Source: Bacteroidales bacterium
GTDB lineage: Bacteria > Bacteroidota > Bacteroidia > Bacteroidales > P3
Assembly (NCBI GenBank): GCA_021443125.1
Contig: JABUUQ010000006.1
Span: 14,343-19,439 of the forward strand
Direction: 5' to 3'
DNA length: 5,097 nucleotides
Below, in pieces: positions 1 to 5,097 of the stretch. How positions within the stretch are numbered: the first letter of the stretch is position 1; each line of letters begins with the position of its first letter. The notes beneath the pieces were generated by a model. The model was not told the origin of the DNA, did no database searches, and was given only the letters and a program-made list of their open reading frames with translations. Position numbers and translations under genes: made by a program.

Positions 1-1
1 T

Positions 2-247
2 TTTATCTTTGTCAAAAAGGACGAAACAATAAGCATACCTACTCTTCCAAAGGCTACACGCTTTATTGCCGACAACAATGGCGAATACGAAAAAGCCATA
101 TTGAAGACCACAGGCATAGAATTCTTGAACAATTACCCTATTCTTACACTCATAAGAAGAGATAGCAACGAAATAATATATTTTTCTCAAGGTTACAAAA
201 TCTCATCACAAGAAGATTTATTGAAAAACATTAAAAAGATAAAGTAA
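2..247 (+). CDS. C-terminal end of a truncated gene, probable thioredoxin-like tail of an exported protein
   Basis: An open frame runs from the window edge (first full codon at base 2) to TAA at 245-247, giving 81 residues; the start lies outside the window. The end reads NYPILTLIRRDSNEIIYFSQGY followed by an amphipathic helix (EDLLKNIKKIK). A proline, a beta strand ending in a charged turn, a second strand and a final helix match the last third of a thioredoxin/TlpA fold, where the proline would be the cis-Pro. From memory, the 'SQGY' stretch before a last helix resembles the C-terminal tail of large Bacteroidota transglutaminase-domain or redoxin-like exported proteins; I could not check this. 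No CxxC is present in the visible part. The stop is one base before the next start, so the two genes are probably co-transcribed and perhaps translationally coupled. The reading frame is well supported; the family call is tentative. Confidence 0.55.
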   Translation, partial: FIFVKKDETISIPTLPKATRFIADNNGEYEKAILKTTGIEFLNNYPILTLIRRDSNEIIYFSQGYKISSQEDLLKNIKKIK

Positions 248-248
248 C

Positions 249-884
249 ATGAAAAAGCAAATCCTGATACTTGTTTTTGGTTTGTTTGCATGCTTGAATG
301 TTTTTGCACAAATGGAGGAAAGCAAGGTGAAAAGTTCGGATGACCCATGGAAATTTGGCGTAAATATAGCGGCAAGCTACGATTACGAACATCCAACGCA
401 ACATAGCACGGGCAAAATAGGGGTGAAAGCGGGTTTTGCAGCAGAAAAACATTTGGTGTATAACATATATTTCAAACCAACCGTAAATCTCTGCAAGAAA
501 GGTTTTAAGGAAGATACACAGTTGCAGACTCTGGACTATAATGCCTACTTTTTGGAAATTGAGGCCAACCTTGAAATGAAGTTTGGCGACGAAAGAACAG
601 GCAAAGGTTTCTTAATCTCCATTACACCTTTTTATTCCTATGGTTTGTTTGGCTCCACAACCTTTGATATTTTGGAAGGAGAAAATGCAGGCAGCGAGAC
701 AATAGACCCTTTTGCTAATGATGACTTCCTAAGACCAGATTTGGGTTACAAACTTGGTATTGGCTACGATATCAATCATAATTGGGAACTGAATGCTACC
801 TATCTATTTGGTTTCTACAATATTATAAACGGCAGTTCGCATAAATGGAGAGGTGTGAATGTGGGGCTAACCTACTTTTTCTAA
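249..884 (+). CDS. outer-membrane beta-barrel protein (PF13568-like porin family)
   Basis: This 211-residue protein begins with a clear signal peptide: MKK, a hydrophobic stretch to about residue 18, and a likely signal peptidase I site after NVFA-20. A Cys at residue 15 (LFAC) weakly resembles a lipobox, but Phe at -2 is a poor fit and the AxA-like site after it is better. The mature part is made of alternating amphipathic strands, many starting or ending in aromatic residues (YNIYFKPTVNL, AYFLEIEANLEMKF, LISITPFYSYGLFG, YKLGIGYDI, WELNATYLFGFYN). It closes with VGLTYFF, a C-terminal aromatic that is typical of proteins inserted by the BAM complex. Size and layout fit the small 8-10-strand outer-membrane barrel family common in Bacteroidota; the specific function is unknown. 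ATG at 249 is chosen because the signal peptide starts exactly there. It follows the upstream stop by one base with no Shine-Dalgarno sequence, as is usual in this phylum. Confidence 0.78.
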   Translation: MKKQILILVFGLFACLNVFAQMEESKVKSSDDPWKFGVNIAASYDYEHPTQHSTGKIGVKAGFAAEKHLVYNIYFKPTVNLCKKGFKEDTQLQTLDYNAYFLEIEANLEMKFGDERTGKGFLISITPFYSYGLFGSTTFDILEGENAGSETIDPFANDDFLRPDLGYKLGIGYDINHNWELNATYLFGFYNIINGSSHKWRGVNVGLTYFF

Positions 885-920
885 ACAAGTTTTCTGCCAA
901 AGATTGAATCACAAAATTAA

Positions 921-960
921 AATGGCGTTTCAGACAATTGGAACGCTGTTTTGTTTTTCT
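921..960 (+). terminator. hairpin plus T-tract terminator after the beta-barrel gene
   Basis: Arm 921-931 (AATGGCGTTTC) can pair with 940-950 (GGAACGCTGTT) across an 8-base loop. This gives 11 pairs, three of them G-T wobbles. The run GTTTTGTTTTTCT at 948-960 follows, giving the classic stem plus T-tract shape. It lies 36 bp past the stop of the beta-barrel gene and upstream of the next promoter, where a terminator is expected. The wobble pairs make it weaker than the terminator at 4465-4503. Confidence 0.6.
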
Positions 961-980
961 GGAACGCCGTTTTATTTTCG
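940..980 (+). repeat. two tandem copies of a 21-bp unit, a GGAACGC arm plus T-rich tail
   Basis: The first copy starts at 940 (GGAACGCTGTTTTGTTTT) and the second at 961 (GGAACGCCGTTTTATTTT). Sixteen of the first 18 positions are identical and the period is 21 bp. Both copies are complementary to the same upstream arm at 921-931; the second copy pairs better (11 pairs, two wobbles) than the first (three wobbles). Either copy could therefore form a terminator stem with its own T-tract. The sequence is AT-rich and non-coding. Confidence 0.7.
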
Positions 981-1051
981 CCTTGTTGCAAAATATTTTG
1001 CCAAAAATGTTTTACATGGTCTTTTTTCTTTTTTATATAGAGAAATTTATG

Positions 1052-1059
1052 TATCTTTG
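1052..1059 (+). promoter_or_regulatory. Bacteroidota -7 promoter element (TAtcTTTG) for the envC-dsbD unit
   Basis: TATCTTTG matches the Bacteroidota primary sigma factor -7 consensus TAnnTTTG exactly. It lies 19 bp before the chosen ATG at 1079, so transcription would start at about 1064-1066 with a very short leader of about 15 bases. The -33 region expected about 20 bp upstream is only a T-rich run (around 1022-1034) without a clear TTTG, so that half is weak. The position after a terminator and immediately before a gene supports the call. Confidence 0.6.
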
Positions 1060-1078
1060 CGATTTGAATTTGCTGAAT

Positions 1079-2380
1079 ATGACAATAAAAAAACTAATAA
1101 CATACATAATCTTTCTTGTTTTTTTGTCTTGTCTGCCTTTGGGTGCTACGGCTCAAAACAGGCAAAGCCTTGAAAAAGAAAAGTCTAAGTTGGAAAAGGA
1201 GATAGCTTCAATGAACGCTATTTTGAACGAAACAAGAAAGAACAAAAAGATGTCAACTTCTGAACTGCAGATAATAAGAAAGAAAGTGGAGCAGCGTCAG
1301 CAGTTGGTTAAGAATATATCTTCGCAAATAGGTATGTTGGATTCGCAAATAAAGACAACACAACAAACCATTTCCGAATCCTATCGCGACCTTGAGGTGA
1401 TGAAGCAGAACTATGCAAGTATGCTTCGCTATGCACAAAAAAACAAATCGGCAATGGACAAACTTCTTTTTGTTTTTTCTGCCAAGGATTACAAGGAAGC
1501 CTATCAGAGATATGTATTTTTCAGAAAGTCTTTGCAGATGCAACGGCAACAAATGTATAAAATACAAAACAAAACTTTGGAACTTTCCACAATGACTCAG
1601 GACCTTTTGGATAAGAAGCAGACTCAATCTGTGCTTCTTAAACAAGAGCAGGTGAATACGGCAAATCTCAACAAGGAAAAGAAGGAACAGGAAAAAGTTG
1701 TTCAAGATATAAAGAAGCAGGAGACCAAACTTGCCAAGCAGATAAAGGAGAAAGAGGCGAAGAAAAAGAAACTGCAAAACCAAATAAACGCTGCAGTGGC
1801 CGAAGAGGTTAAGAAACAGGCGAAAATTGCAGAAACAAAGAAAAAGAACGCATCTTCAACAACTGCCCAAGCCAAAACCGAGAATAAAACCTCGACAGCA
1901 AACAAGACAACAAAGACCACCGAAAACAAGTCTTATGTTATGTCTGCCACACCAAAAGAAGAAGCTTTGAGCAACAGCTTTGCAGCCAACAAAGGCAAGT
2001 TGCCATGGCCTGTTGCCAAAGGTGTTATTGTCAGTGGCTTTGGTCGTCATCCTCATCCCGATATTGCTGGTGTTGAAATAGAAAACCTTGGCGTTGATAT
2101 CCGAACAACCAAAGGCTCTTCTGTTAAGGCAGTTTTCGAAGGCGAGGTGTGCAAGGTATGGACTGGCCCTAATGGCAACAAAATCGTAATAATAAGACAC
2201 GGAGAATATATGACAGTTTATACCAATCTTGCTTCCGTTTCGGTTGCTGACGGCAATAAAGTATCCACAGGGCAGACTATAGGCACAATAGCAAGCAATG
2301 AGAACGGACAAAGCGAGATGAATTTCCAAGTAAGGCAAGGCGTAAAATGCCAAAACCCAGTGCTTTGGCTGTCAAGATAA
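1079..2380 (+). CDS. envC: EnvC-like murein hydrolase activator with degenerate LytM (M23-type) domain
   Basis: This protein has 433 residues: a signal peptide at about 1-26 (MTIKKL, hydrophobic core, GATAQ), a long Lys/Gln/Glu-rich coiled coil at about 28-250, a Lys/Thr/Asn/Ala-rich linker at about 255-300, and a LytM-like domain at about 308-433 (KLPWPVAKGVIVSGFG onward). This is the order found in EnvC-type proteins, which work in the periplasm and switch on cell-wall amidases during septum splitting. The LytM fold motifs are recognisable (LGVDI, VKAVFEGEV, VIIRHGEYMTVYTNL, GQTIGTI, NFQVRQG). The metal and catalytic histidines are replaced: H to N336 in HxxxD (D340 kept), H to N383 in YxHL, and HxH to E413/N415. 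It is therefore probably not an active endopeptidase. The frame stays open back to 938, but ATG 1079 is chosen because the signal peptide begins there and the promoter element at 1052-1059 lies downstream of the other ATGs. The next gene starts 31 bp later. Confidence 0.87.
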   Translation: MTIKKLITYIIFLVFLSCLPLGATAQNRQSLEKEKSKLEKEIASMNAILNETRKNKKMSTSELQIIRKKVEQRQQLVKNISSQIGMLDSQIKTTQQTISESYRDLEVMKQNYASMLRYAQKNKSAMDKLLFVFSAKDYKEAYQRYVFFRKSLQMQRQQMYKIQNKTLELSTMTQDLLDKKQTQSVLLKQEQVNTANLNKEKKEQEKVVQDIKKQETKLAKQIKEKEAKKKKLQNQINAAVAEEVKKQAKIAETKKKNASSTTAQAKTENKTSTANKTTKTTENKSYVMSATPKEEALSNSFAANKGKLPWPVAKGVIVSGFGRHPHPDIAGVEIENLGVDIRTTKGSSVKAVFEGEVCKVWTGPNGNKIVIIRHGEYMTVYTNLASVSVADGNKVSTGQTIGTIASNENGQSEMNFQVRQGVKCQNPVLWLSR

Positions 2381-2411
2381 AAAGAGAATAAACAATAAAA
2401 TACCATAGAAA

Positions 2412-4448
2412 ATGAAAAAGAATTTAGCATTATTTTTTGCAGTATTATTGTCGCTTACAGCGTTTTCACAATCCAATCCTGCAAAATGGACATCAAGTAC
2501 AAAACAAATCAATGACTCTATCGTTGAATTGCAAATGACTTGTGCGCTTCCAAGTGGCGGACACATCTATTCTCAATACACCAAAGCAACTGAACAGCCA
2601 ATAGAGTTCACTATCAAACAATCTAATGCTTATCAGAAAATTGGTGGAGTAAGAGAACCTCAATGCAAAACAAAATACGATAGATTTGCAAAAGACACTT
2701 GTCGCTATTTTGAAGGCAATCCAACTTTCAGCCAAAAGATAAAAGTGAAGTCTGCCGAAGATTTCAAAGTAAATGCCAAAGTTACTTTCCAATATTGCGA
2801 AAATGGCAGCTGCGTACCTCCTGAGGATGTGGAATTTACTTTCAATGTCAAAGGCAATCCTGCTGCTGCACCTATAGCAGAGGTTGTTGAAGAAACAACA
2901 ACACAGGAACAAGTGGCAACAGAGTATGAGACACAGGTGGCAACAGCAAGCAATACAGGCGAAACAAGCACTATGGGCGAGTTCGAAGGAATGTCTATGG
3001 TTTCTGTATTTTTCCTATGCTTTGGCTTTGGTCTTCTTACCTTGATTACCCCTTGCGTTTTCCCAATGATACCTATGACCATCTCATTCTTCCTTAAAGG
3101 CAACAAAGACAAGAGAGCAGGCAGAAGACAAGCTTATATTTTTGGTTTGTCTATAGTGTTCATCTTTGCAGTCTTAGGTCTTATACTAACCCTTCTTTTA
3201 GGCAAGGATGCAATGTATGTAATCTCTACCCACTGGCTGCCAAACCTATTGTTCTTCATCATATTTATGATATTTGCCCTTTCATTCTTTGGATTGTTTG
3301 AGATAACTTTGCCTTCTTCTTGGATAAACAAATCAGACAAACAATCAGACAAAGGCGGTTTCTTAGGACCTTTCTTCATTGCCCTTACAACTGTATTGGT
3401 TTCTTTCTCATGCACAGGTCCAATTCTTGGAGGTGCTTTGGTGGGAATAACATCTGGTTCTGGCAATAGACTTATTTTCCTTTTTGCTATGCTTGGCTTT
3501 GCAGTAGGTTTCGCACTTCCTTTCACCCTTTTGGCAATGTTCCCTTCTGTGCTAAAGAATATGAAGAGCGGTTCATGGTTGAATAGCGTGAAAATTGTGT
3601 TCGGTTTCCTTGAAGTTGCATTGGGATTGAAATTCTTGTCAATGGCAGACCTTAGTGCCAACTGGGGCTTGCTTTCAAGAACAACCTACCTTTGCATCTG
3701 GATAGTTCTTGCAGTGCTTTTGGGCATGTATCTTCTTGGCAAATTGAAATTCAAAGGCGATTCCGACCTTAAACACATCTCTGTAATAAGATTGTTGCTT
3801 GCTATAATATCATTCTCATTTGCTCTTTACATGTTGCCAGGTCTTTGGGGTGCTCCTTTGAAAACAATCTCAGGCTATCTTCCACCAATGACAACACAAG
3901 AATTCAACATAGAGAAAATAGTTATTGAAAATGCAGGCAATGGCGGTGCTGTTGTGGCAGACGACGGCTTTCCAAAAGACAGAAAATATGCAAAAGAATT
4001 AGACTCTCATGTGCCTGTAGGTTTCAAAGCTTTCTTCGATTTGGAAGAAGCAAAAGCTTATGCAAAATCAGTCAATAAGCCATTGTTTATCGACTTTACT
4101 GGCAAGAGTTGTGCAAATTGCAGGGAAATGGAGACAAGTGTTTGGACAGACTCTCAAGTGAAAGCGATGATACAAAACGATTATATTCTTGTGTCTTTGT
4201 TTGCCGACGAATACTCTATAGAACTTCCAAAAGAGGAATGGATAGAGGCCGATGGCAAACAGATAAAGAACCTTGGAAGAAAGAATCAGAACTATGAGAT
4301 AACAAACTTCAAGGCAAACACACAACCTCTTTATGTGCTTATGGATGGCGACGGCAAAATACTTTGCGACAAACCACAACCATACGACAAAGATGTGCAG
4401 AATTTTAGAAACTTCCTTACAAAAGGTTTGGAAAATTTCAAGAAATAA
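2412..4448 (+). CDS. dsbD: thiol:disulfide interchange protein DsbD (transmembrane protein-disulfide reductase)
   Basis: DsbD passes electrons from cytoplasmic thioredoxin through the inner membrane to periplasmic thiol proteins, such as disulfide isomerases and cytochrome c maturation factors. All three parts are visible in 678 residues. A signal peptide (1-20, ending TAFSQ) leads into the periplasmic alpha domain (about 22-148), with the redox pair C129/C134 in QYCENGSCVPPEDVEF. A Thr/Glu/Ala-rich linker (about 150-190) follows. The membrane domain (about 194-478, roughly eight segments) carries C215 in ITPCVFPMIP and C334 in SFSCTGPILGG. The C-terminal thioredoxin-like domain (about 535-678) has C567/C570 in GKSCANCREME and a likely cis-Pro at 639 (TQPLYV). 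All six catalytic cysteines are therefore present. It is longer than E. coli DsbD (565), mainly through linkers. Additional cysteines at 44, 85 and 97 lie in the alpha domain. It probably shares a transcript with the EnvC-like gene and ends at the terminator at 4465-4503. Confidence 0.95.
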   Translation: MKKNLALFFAVLLSLTAFSQSNPAKWTSSTKQINDSIVELQMTCALPSGGHIYSQYTKATEQPIEFTIKQSNAYQKIGGVREPQCKTKYDRFAKDTCRYFEGNPTFSQKIKVKSAEDFKVNAKVTFQYCENGSCVPPEDVEFTFNVKGNPAAAPIAEVVEETTTQEQVATEYETQVATASNTGETSTMGEFEGMSMVSVFFLCFGFGLLTLITPCVFPMIPMTISFFLKGNKDKRAGRRQAYIFGLSIVFIFAVLGLILTLLLGKDAMYVISTHWLPNLLFFIIFMIFALSFFGLFEITLPSSWINKSDKQSDKGGFLGPFFIALTTVLVSFSCTGPILGGALVGITSGSGNRLIFLFAMLGFAVGFALPFTLLAMFPSVLKNMKSGSWLNSVKIVFGFLEVALGLKFLSMADLSANWGLLSRTTYLCIWIVLAVLLGMYLLGKLKFKGDSDLKHISVIRLLLAIISFSFALYMLPGLWGAPLKTISGYLPPMTTQEFNIEKIVIENAGNGGAVVADDGFPKDRKYAKELDSHVPVGFKAFFDLEEAKAYAKSVNKPLFIDFTGKSCANCREMETSVWTDSQVKAMIQNDYILVSLFADEYSIELPKEEWIEADGKQIKNLGRKNQNYEITNFKANTQPLYVLMDGDGKILCDKPQPYDKDVQNFRNFLTKGLENFKK

Positions 4449-4464
4449 ACCCATAATTACACCC

Positions 4465-4503
4465 ATAAAGTCCCGAATTACTATAAGTTTTTCGGGACTT
4501 TAT
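4465..4503. terminator. strong, possibly bidirectional, intrinsic terminator after dsbD
   Basis: Arm 4465-4477 (ATAAAGTCCCGAA) and arm 4491-4503 (TTCGGGACTTTAT) form a perfect 13-bp inverted repeat around a 13-base loop. Part of the loop (ACT-ATA-AGT) can pair again. The stem ends in T-rich sequence on the + strand and A-rich sequence on the other side, so it could stop transcription in both directions. It begins 16 bp after the dsbD stop codon. Confidence 0.88.
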
Positions 4504-4523
4504 TTGCTAAAAAACAATAAAAA

Positions 4524-4526
4524 GTG
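4524..4526 (+). promoter_or_regulatory. GTG start codon of the exonuclease gene
   Basis: GTG is the only common start codon available. An in-frame TAA lies one codon upstream at 4518-4520, and the catalytic Exo I Asp is already residue 8. The preceding bases are A-rich (CTAAAAAACAATAAAAA) without a Shine-Dalgarno sequence. TTC or a later ATG would lose or damage the catalytic motif. Confidence 0.75.
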
Positions 4527-5078
4527 TTCTCTTATACAGCTATAGATTTTGAGACAGCAGACGCCTATAAACCTTGTTCTTTAGGGCTTGCCAAGGTTGT
4601 GGATAATACAGTTGTGGAGGTGAGGAATTGGCTGATAAAACCTTCCTGCTTTCCATATTTTCATTTCTATGCACAAAAAATCCATGGTATTCACAAGGAA
4701 GATGTGGCAAACGAACCCACTTTTGATTTGCTGTGGCCCGAAATACAACCCTACCTTGAAAATACAATGGTTATGGCACATAATGCTCAATTCGATATAA
4801 ATGTATTGCGAAAAACCCTTCAATACTATTCTATTGCCAAACCCAAAAACGCCCACTACCTTTGCACCTATGTTCTTTCGCGACAAGTGTGGGTGGAAAG
4901 CAAAAAGTTTTCACTCGACTTTCTTTGCAACCAAGAGGGTATAAGTTTGCACCACCACCATTCCGATTCCGACGCTGAAGCCTGTGCAAGACTGTTTTTG
5001 AAAGAGGCAGAATATCTAAATGTCAATACTTTCGACGAACTCAAAAAACTAACCCACAGACGCTACAACAAAATATAA
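4524..5078 (+). CDS. stand-alone DEDDh 3'-5' exonuclease (DnaQ / Pol III epsilon-like)
   Basis: This 184-residue protein is essentially one RNase T/DnaQ exonuclease domain, which removes nucleotides from DNA or RNA 3' ends using two metal ions. The acidic motifs are complete: Exo I at D8 and E10 (AIDFET), Exo II at D91 (AHNAQFD), and Exo III at H145 and D150 (HHSDSDAEACA), the 'h' form of the family. The KIHGIHKEDVANEPTF stretch at 52-67 is the usual conserved segment between Exo I and II. There is no BRCT, GIY-YIG or polymerase domain, so it is either a proofreading-type subunit or an independent repair/RNA nuclease; the substrate cannot be told from sequence. The start is GTG at 4524: TAA at 4518-4520 is in frame just upstream, and the next in-frame ATG falls after Exo I. 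The gene starts 20 bp after the dsbD terminator stem, and no clear promoter is visible in that gap. Confidence 0.9.
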   Translation: MFSYTAIDFETADAYKPCSLGLAKVVDNTVVEVRNWLIKPSCFPYFHFYAQKIHGIHKEDVANEPTFDLLWPEIQPYLENTMVMAHNAQFDINVLRKTLQYYSIAKPKNAHYLCTYVLSRQVWVESKKFSLDFLCNQEGISLHHHHSDSDAEACARLFLKEAEYLNVNTFDELKKLTHRRYNKI

Positions 5079-5097
5079 AAGGAAAGCAAACTGCATC

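Noticed and set aside
4..11. Other TAnnTTTG matches (4-11, about 3304, about 3687 and 4857-4864)
   Set aside because: All lie inside coding sequence with no gene start just downstream, and the motif is frequent by chance in AT-rich DNA.
938..1078. N-terminal extension of the EnvC-like frame back to an ATG at 938
   Set aside because: The added residues cover the hairpin/T-tract and the TAtcTTTG promoter element and place a typical signal peptide in the interior. ATG 1079 starts exactly at that signal peptide.
904..1173. 89-codon + strand open frame across the intergenic region
   Set aside because: It overlaps the terminator, the promoter and the start of the EnvC-like gene in another frame, and its translation has no protein-like features.
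1670..1950. Lys/Ala/Thr-rich, repeat-like DNA in the EnvC-like gene
   Set aside because: This is compositional bias from coiled-coil and linker codons; no exact tandem unit is seen.
1253..3661. Long minus-strand open frames opposite envC and dsbD (for example 1253-1783, 1856-2353, 3134-3661)
   Set aside because: They lie antisense to clearly coding, conserved proteins. Their Phe/Leu-rich or basic translations are what a shadow of Lys-rich coiled coil or membrane segments would give.
4333..4545. 70-codon + frame bridging the end of dsbD and the terminator
   Set aside because: It reads through the dsbD thioredoxin domain in the wrong frame and across the terminator hairpin; nothing in it resembles a protein domain.

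Overview
The window looks like ordinary chromosome from a member of the Bacteroidota, most likely the Bacteroidales and possibly Prevotella-like. The reasons are AT-rich DNA, no strong Shine-Dalgarno sequences before the genes, a TAnnTTTG-type promoter motif just upstream of one gene, and protein families in their Bacteroidota forms (PF13568-like beta-barrel, degenerate EnvC/LytM protein, DsbD with a G-x-S-CxxC thioredoxin site). The genus assignment is inference.

All five coding regions lie on the + strand. From left to right: (1) the last 81 codons of a gene cut by the window edge, probably the thioredoxin-like tail of a larger exported protein; (2) one base later, a 211-residue secreted outer-membrane beta-barrel protein, probably co-transcribed with (1); (3) a 194-bp intergenic stretch with a hairpin/T-tract terminator that has a duplicated 3' arm, followed by a TAtcTTTG promoter element; (4) an EnvC-like coiled-coil protein with a degenerate LytM domain; (5) 31 bp later, a full-length DsbD transmembrane thiol reductase; (6) a perfect 13-bp inverted-repeat terminator; (7) a small stand-alone DEDDh (DnaQ/epsilon-like) 3'-5' exonuclease that starts with GTG, followed by 19 bp to the window end.

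Genes (2), (4) and (5) all act in the cell envelope: an outer-membrane barrel, a regulator of peptidoglycan splitting, and a supplier of reducing power to the periplasm. The EnvC-like and DsbD genes look like one transcription unit between the promoter at about 1052 and the terminator at about 4503. The mature EnvC-like protein has exactly two cysteines, both in its LytM-like domain, so a redox link to its neighbour is possible but unproven. The exonuclease looks functionally unrelated.

I found no tRNA, rRNA, CRISPR array, insertion sequence, phage gene or defence system. The most interesting non-coding signal is the three-armed repeat at 921-980. No clearly new biological system is visible.
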